Of a stretch of DNA of 64,000 nt, positions 6,215-15,036 are shown in pieces. The translations under genes were made by a program, and so were the position numbers. Position 1 is the first letter of the stretch. Each line of letters starts with the position of its first letter. The notes under the pieces are model-generated. The model saw only the letters and a program-made list of their open reading frames with translations. It was not told the DNA's origin and searched no databases. Source of the DNA: Kitasatospora xanthocidica (GTDB taxonomy: Bacteria; Actinomycetota; Actinomycetes; Streptomycetales; Streptomycetaceae); assembly GCF_014656195.1 (NCBI RefSeq), contig NZ_BNBY01000003.1:186001-250000 (forward strand). Reading direction: 5' to 3'.

Positions 6215-8680
6215 CTACAGCTGGCTCAGGATCGTCGGATCCGTGATCCTCGTGTCCTCGGCCAGCATCATCGCCTTGCTGAGGATCACGGCCAGCACGC
6301 GGTCGCCCTCGAAGGGGAGGTAGCCGGTCTGCGGAGCGGCCGCGGCGGGCTTCGGGACGATGCACAGGTACTGGTCGTTCGGTGTCATCAGGATGTTCCC
6401 CGAGCCGAGGTGGATCTTGTACGTGTGGCGCTCGCCCCTCACGTGCAGGAAGCGGCCCTCGAGGGTGCAGCGGTCGGCGATCGCCAGCCGGGGCACGAGC
6501 CGCTCCAGCAGCGTGCGGCGCGTCTCGGCGCCCTGGCCGAGCTCACCGAAGCCGTACGAGTTCCAGTAGTCCCTGAAGCGGCCCCGCGGTCCGCCGTCCT
6601 GCCAGGCCGGGTCGTTGCCGATGCTGGCCACGCCCACGAACAGGTCCACGTCGCGCAGGACTTCGGACAGCACGAGCGGCGGGACCTCGGCGATCGGGAC
6701 GGGCTCCACCGGCTCGGCGCCGGCCTTCGGCCACATGCGGTACTCACTGCCGTAGCAGTCCGCCGTGTTCTCCGGCGCGTCGATCGGGTAGAAGCGGACC
6801 TGGTCGGTGGTCAGGCGCAGGTAACTGCCGGACTCGGTGGTGTTGTCCTCGTACTCGTCGCCCTCCCCGTGGATCCAGTACTCGGCGCGCAGCCCCCACT
6901 GCGGCAGCGCGCGGGTGGCGGGCGGGGCCGAGTCGTCGACCATCAGGCGCAGCTTGTTGCGCCACCCCCGGATCGACGTCAGGGAGTGGAACTGGTGCTG
7001 GCGCAGGACGTGCGCGGCGAAACGGTTGGAGTACGTCCCCGTCGCGCGCTCGGCGTCGGTCAGCAGGTACACCTCGCGGTGGGCCTGCTTGAACGGCTGC
7101 GTGATTCGGTGCCGCTCCAGCCAGTCACGCCAGGCCACGACCTGGGCGGGCTCGTGGCCCACCGGGTGCCAGAGCCGGACCTCGCTCCCCTCGCGCACCG
7201 GGTCGTCGGTGAGGGTGCGCAGCTCGCCGTCCGCGAATCCGACGGTCGTGCCGTCGACCGTCCACAGCAGCCGGCGGGCCAGGGTGCCGACCAGCGGGTG
7301 GTCGAGGTACCGCTCGCGCCAGGCGCCGTACGGCCAGACGCGGCGGCCGAGGAACTGCCGGTCCAGACGCTCGCTCTGCGCGGAGAGCATCTTGTCGATG
7401 TCCTTGACCGCCGTCTTCAGCTCCTTGAGCTCCTCGGCGTGGTCGCGCTTGACGGCGGCGGGCACGCTCTTGACCTCCTTGCCCGCGGCGTTGCGCCAGC
7501 CGAGGAGCACTCGGGTGCCCCGGACCTCCAGGACCGCCGTGGCCTCGCCCAGACGCGGTTCGGCCCGGCCGACCCCGGTGAGCCCGTAGGCGGGGACGGC
7601 GAGTTCCTCGATCTCCTCGCGGGACAGGCCCAGCGCCTCGGCCCGGGTCTGGAGCGCGGTGTCGAGCAGCTTGAGCGTGCCCTTGTACGTCACGCGGGTG
7701 GCCAGGCGGGCGAGTTCGGCGAGGGCCGCCTCGCCGTCGATGCGGGAGAGCGCGGTCGTGGCGGCGTTGGCGACCTTCGGGTTGCGCGGGCCGAGCCCGG
7801 GGATCTTCCGGAGGGAGGTCTCGACCAGCGCGCCGAGGGCGCGGGCGGTGTCCGGATGGGCGGGCAGCAGGGCGAGCACCCAGGTCAGTCCGCGCAGGGC
7901 GTTGGCGTTGTACGGGTCGTAGGCGCTGTGTCCGTCCGACCCGAGGCGTTCGCGGTTCAGCGCGAAGGTGCGGCGGCCGACGAGGGTGAGCCAGGGCAGC
8001 AGGGTGGTCCGGACGCGGTCGGCACCGAGGGCGAGGATCAGGCTTTCGGCCTGCCGCTCCCACGGGCGGGAGGGCTTGGCGGCTGTGGCGGTGGTCGCGT
8101 GCCGCAGGAGCGCCTGCCAGCCGGGGTCGTCCAGGGTGTCCCGCAGGGCCTGGTCGGCCCATTCCTCACCGACGTTGAGGACGGGCTCGGTGAGTGTGCC
8201 GGCGAACTCGACGAGCGGCTTCCTGCCGTAGGTGTCCAGGGCCGAGCGCCGGAAGACGGCCACGACCTCGGGCGTGAGGGAGCGGCCGGCCCTGAGTTCG
8301 GCCTCGGCGAGGAGCAGGTGACGGTGGCTGTGCACCACGGAGTTCTCGTGGCCGAGCTCGTCGAGCATCTGCAGGCGCTCCGCCGGGAGCCGGTCACCTG
8401 GCAGACCGTGCGCGACGACACCCAGCAGGATCAGAACGTTCTCGCGGGCGACCGGGCCGGCCTCGGCCGAGCGGTACTGCCCGACCAGCGCATCGGCGAG
8501 CCCGGTCCGGGCCTCGGACGGCAGCGCGCGCAACTCGGCGAAGACGCCGTCCCACCGTCCGTCCCAGTAGCCGCGGTACGTTCCGACTCCCAGCTTCAGC
8601 AGCTCGACGGCGAGGTCGTCCGCCGTCCCTGCATACCGCCGGACCAGTTCTGCGACCTCCTGGAAGTCCACCACCGTCAT
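6215..8680 (-). CDS. DUF4132 domain protein (MolR/YehI-like)
   Basis: 821 residues. The N-terminal two thirds are helical and HEAT-like. The stretch from about 560 to 640 has the DUF4132 hallmark: AHREVYLLTDAE, then SNRFAAHVLRQHQFHSLTSIRGW and a following WGLRAEYWI. The C-terminal part (RDVDLFVGVASIGNDPAW ... FLHVRGERHTYKIHLGSGNILM) matches the domain that closes Escherichia coli MolR/YehI-type proteins. Their biochemical role is unknown. There is no signal peptide or membrane helix. Its ATG overlaps the stop of the upstream 130-residue gene (8677-8680, ATGA), so the two are translationally coupled and probably act together. It terminates at the long hairpin 6120-6187. Confidence 0.8.
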   Translation of the reverse strand: MTVVDFQEVAELVRRYAGTADDLAVELLKLGVGTYRGYWDGRWDGVFAELRALPSEARTGLADALVGQYRSAEAGPVARENVLILLGVVAHGLPGDRLPAERLQMLDELGHENSVVHSHRHLLLAEAELRAGRSLTPEVVAVFRRSALDTYGRKPLVEFAGTLTEPVLNVGEEWADQALRDTLDDPGWQALLRHATTATAAKPSRPWERQAESLILALGADRVRTTLLPWLTLVGRRTFALNRERLGSDGHSAYDPYNANALRGLTWVLALLPAHPDTARALGALVETSLRKIPGLGPRNPKVANAATTALSRIDGEAALAELARLATRVTYKGTLKLLDTALQTRAEALGLSREEIEELAVPAYGLTGVGRAEPRLGEATAVLEVRGTRVLLGWRNAAGKEVKSVPAAVKRDHAEELKELKTAVKDIDKMLSAQSERLDRQFLGRRVWPYGAWRERYLDHPLVGTLARRLLWTVDGTTVGFADGELRTLTDDPVREGSEVRLWHPVGHEPAQVVAWRDWLERHRITQPFKQAHREVYLLTDAERATGTYSNRFAAHVLRQHQFHSLTSIRGWRNKLRLMVDDSAPPATRALPQWGLRAEYWIHGEGDEYEDNTTESGSYLRLTTDQVRFYPIDAPENTADCYGSEYRMWPKAGAEPVEPVPIAEVPPLVLSEVLRDVDLFVGVASIGNDPAWQDGGPRGRFRDYWNSYGFGELGQGAETRRTLLERLVPRLAIADRCTLEGRFLHVRGERHTYKIHLGSGNILMTPNDQYLCIVPKPAAAAPQTGYLPFEGDRVLAVILSKAMMLAEDTRITDPTILSQL

Positions 8681-9069
8681 CCCCCCACCAGCGGAACGAG
8701 CTTCAGGAACGTGACCTCGGTGCCGAGCCCGAGCTCGATCTCCTCCTCCGGGTCGGTGACCTGGCGCTCCCCCACCAGCACCAGGAAGCCGTTGCCCGCG
8801 AACGCCCGGAGCGCCAGCTCGCTCTGCGCCTCCGGATCGATCCGGCGCGGCGTGCGCAGCGCGTACCCGTTCAGCACCCGCTCGGCGTTGTGCGGCTGCA
8901 CCAGCCCCTGGAACACCTGCGGTGCCGTCGCGTTGTACTCGGCGACCTCCTGGAACACCCTGCGCCGGATCAGCTCACGCACGGTGAGCCTCTCCTCGAG
9001 GATCTCCAGCCCCCACCCGTCGCTCCGGTCCCCCGCCGTCGTCTCGTCGACGAACATCACACTTGCCAT
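8677..9069 (-). CDS. Small protein coupled to the DUF4132 protein, unknown function
   Basis: 130 residues. It begins MASVMFVDETTAG; an upstream ATG at 9099 would add ten residues but is less likely given the divergent gene. The sequence has TVRELIRRRVFQEVAEYNA, a helix typical of proteins related to DUF4132 partners, then a mixed alpha/beta C-terminus ending in LGLGTEVTFLKLVPLVGG. No catalytic motif is recognised. The ATGA overlap with the following gene argues for a stoichiometric partner or adaptor of that protein. Confidence 0.7.
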   Translation of the reverse strand: MASVMFVDETTAGDRSDGWGLEILEERLTVRELIRRRVFQEVAEYNATAPQVFQGLVQPHNAERVLNGYALRTPRRIDPEAQSELALRAFAGNGFLVLVGERQVTDPEEEIELGLGTEVTFLKLVPLVGG

Positions 9070-9224
9070 GCCGTGAACAGTACGAGCCCGCAGTGACACT
9101 GACGTTCGACGGGGTGACGCGGGACCGCTGGAGCCCGCTGTCCCACCTTGACATGGGCACCGTCCGCCGAGCAGAGCGTCGATACTCCGTGGTCATCCCG
9201 CCCACCGACTGTGACAATCACCCG

Positions 9225-9563
9225 GTGAAGGAAGCCCCCACCCCGCCGACACCCGTCGTCCTCGGCATAGACGACCTCCGCCCCCTCCCCCGGGCCACCC
9301 GGATCGCCCGCACCAGCCGCGAGGGCATCCGGCTTCTGGAGGAGCACCGCGACAGCTTCATCGACGAGCTGTGGCTCGACCACGACCTCGGTGGCGACGA
9401 CACGATCATGCCGGTGGTGACCCTCATGGAAGAAGCCGCCTTCAACGGACAGCCCTTCCGGATCGGAGCCGTCTTCGTCCACAGCGCCAACCCCGTCGGC
9501 GCCGAAACCGTCGTCAGGTCACTCACCCGCTGGAGCTACCGTGTCCAGCGGGCAACGGCCTAG
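9225..9563 (+). CDS. cREC-like (cyclic-phosphate processing receiver) domain protein
   Basis: 112 residues from the GTG at 9225 (an ATG at 9153 in the same frame is an alternative). The fold resembles a small receiver: VVLGIDDLRPLP at the N-terminus carries a DD acidic pair, and DELWLDHDLGGDDTIMPVV carries the LDHDLGxDD signature of the cREC family, which is proposed to process cyclic phosphates. It is followed by a Rossmann-like C-terminus (FVHSANPVGAETVVRSLTRWSYRV). No output domain is present. A GACAAT box (9213-9218) lies 6 nt before the GTG and could drive a leaderless mRNA. The gene is divergent from the DUF4132 pair. Family assignment is by motif only. Confidence 0.6.
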   Translation: MKEAPTPPTPVVLGIDDLRPLPRATRIARTSREGIRLLEEHRDSFIDELWLDHDLGGDDTIMPVVTLMEEAAFNGQPFRIGAVFVHSANPVGAETVVRSLTRWSYRVQRATA

Positions 9564-9619
9564 AGAGGCCGGCCGCCTCCGGTCACACGGTCACGGGCCG
9601 GACCGACAGTGGGGGAACC

Positions 9620-10447
9620 ATGCGAATCGCGCACGCGCCACCGACGCCGGCCCTGCGAGCCTTCGTCGAGCGGTACTGGTGGGGTGAGGGGGAGGCCGGC
9701 GACCTGCCCCTGCTGCTGCCCGGGACGGGCGCCGAGCTGTGGATCCACTGGACGGGCGGGGTCGAGCTGTGCGGAGCGAACGGACTGCCGCCGCAGCCGC
9801 TGCCCGCCGCGCACCTGCTCTGCCTCCGACAGGAGCGCTGGTCACTGACCTCACGAGCGGCGGTCGGCTTCGTGGCCGTCCGGTTCCGGGCCGGTGCCCT
9901 GCGCCACTTCCTCGGCACGGGCATCGACGACGTGGCCGACCGGGTGGTGAGCGCCACAGACCTGTGGGGCCCGGAGGGCCGGCGGATGACCGACGAGGTG
10001 CGCCTGGCCACCGATCCGGGCGCGCGCACGGACGCCCTCGATCGCTTCCTCACCGGACTGCTCGCCGTCCACCACCGGGCCGACCCGTGGATGGACGCGG
10101 CAGTGGACCTTGTGTACCGCAGTCCCGGCGGCATGCGGGTGGATGCACTGGCCGAGCGGCTCGGGGTCGGCTCCAGACGGCTGCAACGGGCCTTCCCGCC
10201 GGCGGTCGGGGTGGGCCCGAAAGGGTTCCAGCGTCTGGCCAGGTTCCAGAGGCTCACCCGTGCCCTGCTGCTGTCGGATCAACGCCGTTATCTGCCGGAG
10301 GCGTTGGGCGCGGGCTTCTACGACCAGAACCACTTCATCCGCGAGTTCCGGCACTTCACCGGTCGGCGCCCGACCGCACTGCTGGGCCAGGGACTGTCGC
10401 ATTTCTACTATGAGCCGCTGCGCGGTCCCGGTCAGGCTGGGCACTGA
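9620..10447 (+). CDS. AraC-family transcriptional regulator
   Basis: 275 residues. The N-terminal half (starting PPTPALRAFVERYWWGEG) is the sensor domain common in AraC regulators with a DUF6597-like front. The C-terminal half has the two HTH motifs: GGMRVDALAERLGVGSRRLQRAF and then LGAGFYDQNHFIREFRHFTGRRP, the second containing the well-conserved D-x-x-H-F-x-R-x-F. The ATG at 9620 follows GGGGGAA with good spacing. The downstream monooxygenase begins 20 bp after the stop, so the two probably form an operon; autoregulation or induction of that gene is inferred. Confidence 0.85.
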   Translation: MRIAHAPPTPALRAFVERYWWGEGEAGDLPLLLPGTGAELWIHWTGGVELCGANGLPPQPLPAAHLLCLRQERWSLTSRAAVGFVAVRFRAGALRHFLGTGIDDVADRVVSATDLWGPEGRRMTDEVRLATDPGARTDALDRFLTGLLAVHHRADPWMDAAVDLVYRSPGGMRVDALAERLGVGSRRLQRAFPPAVGVGPKGFQRLARFQRLTRALLLSDQRRYLPEALGAGFYDQNHFIREFRHFTGRRPTALLGQGLSHFYYEPLRGPGQAGH

Positions 10448-10467
10448 CCCAGAGAAAGGGCGGTCCG

Positions 10468-10761
10468 ATGACCATGGTGGTAGCGATCCTGCAGGCCAGA
10501 CCCGGGCAGGAAGACATTCTCGAGGCGGCCCTGTGCCAGGTCGCCGAACGCTCCCAGGAGGAGCAGGGGGCGGTGGCCTACACGGTCGGCCGCCAGGAGG
10601 GCGGCCGGTTCCTGGTCTCGGAGCGGTATGCGGACCGCGCGGCGTGCGACGCCCACTTCGCCGCCTCCTACGTGACCGATCTGCTGGCGCGCTTTCCGGA
10701 GCTCCTGGACGGTGAGCCGCAGGTCGAGTTCACCGACGTGGTCACCGGCTTCGTCCGCTGA
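10468..10761 (+). CDS. Antibiotic biosynthesis monooxygenase (ABM) domain protein
   Basis: 97 residues, the size of a single ferredoxin-like ABM domain. Typical features are the opening MVVAILQARPGQEDILEAAL, the middle EEQGAVAYTVGRQ and FLVSERYADRAACDAHFAASYV. These cofactor-free proteins oxidise quinols or polyketide anthrones, or degrade haem. The C-terminal VEFTDVVTGF is consistent with the last strand. GAAAGGG precedes the ATG. It lies 20 bp downstream of the AraC regulator. Confidence 0.8.
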   Translation: MTMVVAILQARPGQEDILEAALCQVAERSQEEQGAVAYTVGRQEGGRFLVSERYADRAACDAHFAASYVTDLLARFPELLDGEPQVEFTDVVTGFVR

Positions 10762-10767
10762 ACGCCC

Positions 10768-11040
10768 GGCACCGAGCTCGCCGCCCGTGCTGCCGGGATG
10801 GACAGCGGTCCCACCCCGCGGACGACGGTGGGCCCGTAGTCGATGGTGTGCGGGTTCAGCTTCCCGACGTCCGTGCTGTCGGTGGACAGGGGCGGATCGG
10901 CCGCCGGGCGGGTGGTGTTGAAGTAGGCGGAGAAGGTCGGGGCTTCTGCGCGGTGATCGCGGCGATGCTCGCGTTCCAGTTGGTGTCGACGGTGTGCCAG
11001 GCCCTCGACGTGGCGAAGAGGGCCGCGGCCAGGGCGACGA
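10768..11040 (-). pseudogene. Degenerate coding remnant on the minus strand
   Basis: This is part of a 465-bp stretch without an intact gene. Reading the minus strand, one frame gives FATSRAWHTVDTNWNASIA and the next frame continues with TFSAYFNTTRPAADPPLST and HTIDYGPTVV. Both look more protein-like than random high-GC translation, and joining them needs a frameshift near 10940. I cannot name the parent family. A neutral alternative is that the resemblance is chance. Confidence 0.25.
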
Positions 11041-11104
11041 ATCGGACACATCGTTCGAACCGACCGTTCTCCAGCGGTTCGACGTCCGCCGGCGCGTCCC
11101 GGCA

Positions 11105-11153
11105 CCGACTCCGCGCGGGCCGCACCACTCTTGTGCGGCCCGCGCGGAGTCGG
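11105..11153. terminator. Strong isolated hairpin
   Basis: A perfect 21-bp stem (11105-11125 with 11133-11153; left arm starts CCGACTCCGCGCGGGCC) encloses the 7-nt loop CACTCTT. It lies 74 bp before the start of the next gene. It could terminate transcripts from either side, or act in the leader of the following operon. Confidence 0.7.
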
Positions 11154-11226
11154 GGACCCTGGACCCGGCGATGCGCGCAAGTCGTCGTGCAGGCACCCGA
11201 ATCCGACGGATCATCACGAGGTTGCC

Positions 11227-12114
11227 ATGGCCGAACAGTCCGAACCCTCCGACGCGGGCGGCACGGCGGCCGCCGAGAACCCGGGCGCGTCCCCCCGCTG
11301 GGCGCCCCCACCCGCCGGTACGTCTCCGTACGGACCGCCTCCCACGACCGGAGTCGCGCCTGTCGTGCCTGTCGCGCCGCCCATGCCGACGCAGCCGCCC
11401 GATCCGCCCGACTCGCCCGGGCGGCCACGGAAGTGGACTCCCCGGCGGCCGCCCGCCCTGGTCCTGGCCCTGGTTCTCGTGCTGTGCCTCGGGTTGGCCG
11501 GCGGCGCCTGGTGGCTCTGGCTGCGCGACCCGCACCCCGCGAAGAGCCTGCACGTGGCGGCGGGCACCGTACAGGCGGACCTGCTGAGCCCGGACGACGT
11601 CAGCGGCCTGGCCGGGACCACCGTCGTCGCCGGCCCGCGGACCGGCGAGCCGCCCGCCGAGCTGACGGCGGAACCCTCGAGCTGCGCCGCGGCGGTCGGC
11701 CCGGCCACCCGTACCGTCTACGGGAACGACTGGACGGCGTTCCTCGCGGCGACCTACGAGGACGCGGCGGGCGTCGGCGACTACACGGTGACCCAGGCCG
11801 TCGGCCTCTACCCGGACACCGCCAAGGCCGGGACCGCCTACCGGGCGCTGACCGACGGCATCGAGGGCTGCCCGACCGCGGTGCGCACCGACCAGGACGG
11901 CACCACCTCGACCTGGAACTACAGCAGTGACACGACCGGCCCGGACGCGATCGCCTGGACGTCGCGGCAGTACGCCGGCGACGGCTGGTCCTGCTACCGC
12001 CAGGCCCGGCTGAAGGGCCGGGCGCTCCTGCAGGTCGCGCTCTGCCAGGCCGGGGACGGCAAAGCGGCCGCCGCGGCCATCGCCGACCGGTTCGCGGCGG
12101 GGGTGAAGGGATGA
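11227..12114 (+). CDS. Membrane-anchored protein with PknH_C-like extracellular domain
   Basis: 295 residues. A Pro/Gly-rich cytoplasmic N-terminus (about 75 residues) is followed by one membrane helix (PALVLALVLVLCLGLAGGAWWLWL, written in part) and an extracellular domain from about residue 110. That domain has the layout of the PknH_C sensor domain (LLSPDDVSGLAG at the front, VTQAVGLYPDTAKAGTAY in the middle) and four cysteines (SSC, GCP, WSC, LCQ), which would make two disulfides. In mycobacteria this domain occurs on PknH-type kinases and lipoproteins. Here there is no kinase. Its stop overlaps the start of the next gene (12111-12114, ATGA), so the two products are coupled. Confidence 0.7.
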   Translation: MAEQSEPSDAGGTAAAENPGASPRWAPPPAGTSPYGPPPTTGVAPVVPVAPPMPTQPPDPPDSPGRPRKWTPRRPPALVLALVLVLCLGLAGGAWWLWLRDPHPAKSLHVAAGTVQADLLSPDDVSGLAGTTVVAGPRTGEPPAELTAEPSSCAAAVGPATRTVYGNDWTAFLAATYEDAAGVGDYTVTQAVGLYPDTAKAGTAYRALTDGIEGCPTAVRTDQDGTTSTWNYSSDTTGPDAIAWTSRQYAGDGWSCYRQARLKGRALLQVALCQAGDGKAAAAAIADRFAAGVKG

Positions 12115-13925
12115 GTACCGCCCACCCGGGCCCGTCCATGCCGGATCACAGCGCCTCGGCCGGGCTGCGGCGAGTCCTGGGCCTCGTCCTCGTCGCGGCG
12201 CTCGTACCGGTTCTCACCGCCGGCCCGGCAAACGGAGCACCGACGCCGCGGCCCGACGTCCGCGTCACGGCCGGACGGCTCGCCGCGGTGCCCGCCGCAG
12301 TGCCCGCGGCGAGCCCCGCCCCGGGCGCTGCGGAGAGCGCCGCCGCGCCCCAGCCGCTGCGCACGAGCGGCGCCTATCCCGGCGACCTCAACTCCCGGAT
12401 CACGTCCTTCGGACAGCAGATCGCGCCCCTGTCGCAGCGCGCGGGCGCGCTGGTCGCGCAGAAGCAGTCGCTCGACCAGCGCGGCGCGGCCCTCGGCGCC
12501 GCGCTCGACGCCCTCAGCGCCCAGGCGTCCGCCACCTCCGCCAAGTTCGCGGCCCACAACGGCAAAGTGGACGCCCACAACGCCAAGGTGGACGCGCACA
12601 ACGCCAAACCGCACACCTTCCAGATGCCCGCCCAGGCCGCCGAAGCCGCCGCCTACGACTCGGAGAAGGCCGCCCTCGACGCCGAAGGCGCCCAACTCGC
12701 CGGGGAACAGGGCGAACTGGACACAGAGAAGGACCAGCTGCGCACCCGGCTGACCGAACTCGACGGCGAACGCGCAGCCCTCACCACCGAGACGACGGCC
12801 TACAACACCGAAGCCGGCGCACTGCGGGGCGACGCCCAGCAGATGGTGCTGCAGCGCCGTCAACTGCTCCAGGAGATGGCCTCCGCCCTGCAGAGCGTGC
12901 CCGCCCCGCCGCCGGCCACGGCCGACCGGCCGGCCACACCCTCCCCGGCGGCGGCGTCGATGGCCCGGGGCGGCGACGCACCCCGCCCCGCGAACGCCAC
13001 CGCCAGCCACCCGAACGCGCCCGCCGCCGGCGGCGACCGCCCGGCCCGGGCCGCGCAGGCCCGCGCCCTCGACGCCTACGGGCGCCAGCACGACGTCAAG
13101 GTCGACAAACGCCCCGTCACCGCCTACCTGACCCCCGACACGCTCGCCAGGGCCTCCGAGGCCGACGCCGGCCAGGTCAACCCCTCCGCCACGTTCGACG
13201 GCCTCGCCCCCAAGCCGAACGGCCACTACACGGCCCTGGCCGCACGAACCGCCGGACTCGCCCGCGGCGACCAGCAGGACGCCTTCCGCTCCGCCGTCGC
13301 CAACGGCGGCCAGGCGACAGCCACCGTCGACGGCAAGAAGATCGTCATCGACCAGGTCGAACCGGTCCAGGCCTGCCGGACCTCCGCCGGGAACGCCGCC
13401 CTGCCCGACACCGGCGTCCCCCCGGTCACACCCGCCACCGCGGTACAGGACACACCACAGGCCCGGCCCGCGCGCACGACCGACCAGTGCGGGCCCACCG
13501 AGGACGACGCCAAGGCGGCCCGGAGCCGGGCCGAGGAACTCCAGGCCCAGCGCCCACCCCCGATGAACGACCGCGGCACGACCGCCGTCATCGGCGTCTA
13601 CAACACCGCCACCAAGACCTGGACCAACCGCATCGCCATCGAGGGCGGCGGCCCCCTGCCGCCCGGCTGGGAACTGCGCCCCGGCGAGAAGTTCGTCCAG
13701 GCCGACGGAGCCGCCAGCCGCCCGGTCATCCACGCGGAGGAGACCGTCATCGACAGCCTCGGGCCTGACGAGGTCATCGGCTACGGCGGCACCTCACGCA
13801 ACATCTGCCAGGACGCCTGCTACCGGGCCCTCGCCGGGCGCGGCATCACCTTCGGCGGAGCCGGCGACCGCGGCGGCGCACCGGACAAGTCCCCCTACTC
13901 GACCTTCTGGTCCGAAGGCTGGTGA
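12111..13925 (+). CDS. Secreted coiled-coil protein with C-terminal deaminase-like domain
   Basis: 604 residues. A signal peptide (LRRVLGLVLVAALVPVLTAG) is followed by a long coiled-coil/helical region (about 95-265) with repeated QxxxLxxRxxAL patterns and the short repeat VDAHNAK. A Pro/Ala-rich linker comes next, then a C-terminal domain from about 480. This domain has VIGVYNTATKTW, HAEE (His541, Glu543) and CQDAC (Cys566, Cys570), the zinc ligands and catalytic Glu of the cytidine-deaminase fold in polymorphic toxins (XOO_2897/YwqJ-like). A Sec-exported protein with N-terminal filament-like helices and a C-terminal deaminase suggests a toxin or effector. No dedicated immunity gene is recognised next to it unless the coupled upstream membrane protein plays that part. 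Confidence 0.7.
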   Translation: MSTAHPGPSMPDHSASAGLRRVLGLVLVAALVPVLTAGPANGAPTPRPDVRVTAGRLAAVPAAVPAASPAPGAAESAAAPQPLRTSGAYPGDLNSRITSFGQQIAPLSQRAGALVAQKQSLDQRGAALGAALDALSAQASATSAKFAAHNGKVDAHNAKVDAHNAKPHTFQMPAQAAEAAAYDSEKAALDAEGAQLAGEQGELDTEKDQLRTRLTELDGERAALTTETTAYNTEAGALRGDAQQMVLQRRQLLQEMASALQSVPAPPPATADRPATPSPAAASMARGGDAPRPANATASHPNAPAAGGDRPARAAQARALDAYGRQHDVKVDKRPVTAYLTPDTLARASEADAGQVNPSATFDGLAPKPNGHYTALAARTAGLARGDQQDAFRSAVANGGQATATVDGKKIVIDQVEPVQACRTSAGNAALPDTGVPPVTPATAVQDTPQARPARTTDQCGPTEDDAKAARSRAEELQAQRPPPMNDRGTTAVIGVYNTATKTWTNRIAIEGGGPLPPGWELRPGEKFVQADGAASRPVIHAEETVIDSLGPDEVIGYGGTSRNICQDACYRALAGRGITFGGAGDRGGAPDKSPYSTFWSEGW

Positions 13926-13981
13926 CCCCTCCACCCACAAACCACCGGCGGACCTGCCTCGAAGTTCGAGATCATCCGATC

Positions 13982-14965
13982 ATGTCGGATGACACGCCAG
14001 GACAGGACCTTCCGGCCGGCTTCGGGTTCCGGCCGTATCGGGGCGACGAGGACCACGGCCCCATGGCCGCGGTGCGGCTGGGATGTGTCGAACGGGACCG
14101 GGTCGACGCCCGTTCGGTTGTGGAAGGGCTCCCAACAGCGGCCGAGATCGCCGAGGCCTCTGCCAAGCTGGACGAGCCGTCCAAGAACCAGGTCCTGGTG
14201 GTACGCGACGGGAGCGTCGTCGGCTACTCGACGATCCGGTGGTGGCAGGAGCGGGACGGTACGTGGCTTTACCTGCACCGCGGTTACCTCTTGCCCGAGC
14301 ATCGCGACCAGGGCATCGGGTCAGCCATGCTGAGCTGGGCCGAAGAGCGGATCGGCCAGCTCATCGAAGACCATGGCACGGCTCGGACTGCAGTGATCGG
14401 TGCGAACGCCATGGTCTCCGAGCAGGACGCCACGGCGCTGCTGCTCGCAGCCGGCTACCGACGTGTCTTCAGTCTGGTCGAGCTGGAGTTGGGCGATCTG
14501 CAGCAGTTGCCCGAACGAGGCAGCGAACTCCCGGCCGGGATACGGACGGGGCCGATCGGGACCAGCCACTACCGCCCGGCCTGGAGGACGGTCGTCGATT
14601 CGTATGCGGAAACCGGTTTCACTCAGAAATGGACCTTCCAGGACTTCGTCGACACCGCCGACCCGGCATGCTGGAGGGCTGCCTGGAGGGGGCAGGAGAT
14701 GCTCGGTGTGGCCCTCTGCTCCATCCGCAGCCACGACCGCACCGTGGGCGAGGTGGAAGAGCTGAGCGTCCGAACGGACCAGCGACGCCTCGGAATCGGC
14801 CGGATCCTGCTGCTGGAAGGGCTGCGAAGCCTTCGCGAGCAGGGCGCAACGACGGCCAGGCTGTACACGGGCACGGCAAATCCCCACCGGTCCTACGATC
14901 TTTACGAGAGCGTGGGGTTCCGGAGACAGAACGAGTATGTCCGCTACCGCAGGCCGCTCGCTTGA
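13982..14965 (+). CDS. Double GNAT-domain acetyltransferase
   Basis: 327 residues with two acetyl-CoA binding cores. The first has YLHRGYLLPEHRDQGIGSAMLSW (Q/R-x-x-G-x-G/A variant QGIGSA). The second has VEELSVRTDQRRLGIGRILLLEG (RRLGIG), ending in the usual YDLYESVGF. The tandem layout resembles mycothiol synthase MshD and many antibiotic- or peptide-acetylating enzymes; the substrate cannot be told. The ATG at 13982 is chosen because the domain starts soon after. Codon use and GC are slightly lower than in neighbouring genes, hinting at recent acquisition. A hairpin follows directly after the stop codon. Confidence 0.75.
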   Translation: MSDDTPGQDLPAGFGFRPYRGDEDHGPMAAVRLGCVERDRVDARSVVEGLPTAAEIAEASAKLDEPSKNQVLVVRDGSVVGYSTIRWWQERDGTWLYLHRGYLLPEHRDQGIGSAMLSWAEERIGQLIEDHGTARTAVIGANAMVSEQDATALLLAAGYRRVFSLVELELGDLQQLPERGSELPAGIRTGPIGTSHYRPAWRTVVDSYAETGFTQKWTFQDFVDTADPACWRAAWRGQEMLGVALCSIRSHDRTVGEVEELSVRTDQRRLGIGRILLLEGLRSLREQGATTARLYTGTANPHRSYDLYESVGFRRQNEYVRYRRPLA

Positions 14966-14995
14966 TCGACCAGCCATTGGACTGTCCGGTCGATC
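14964..14995 (+). terminator. Hairpin after the GNAT gene
   Basis: GATCGACC (14964-14971) pairs with GGTCGATC (14988-14995) around a 16-nt loop, starting inside the stop codon of the acetyltransferase gene. It is a modest terminator. Confidence 0.4.
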
Positions 14996-15036
14996 CACAG
15001 AATTCGACAATTCCTCGCACATACGGTGAGTGACCG

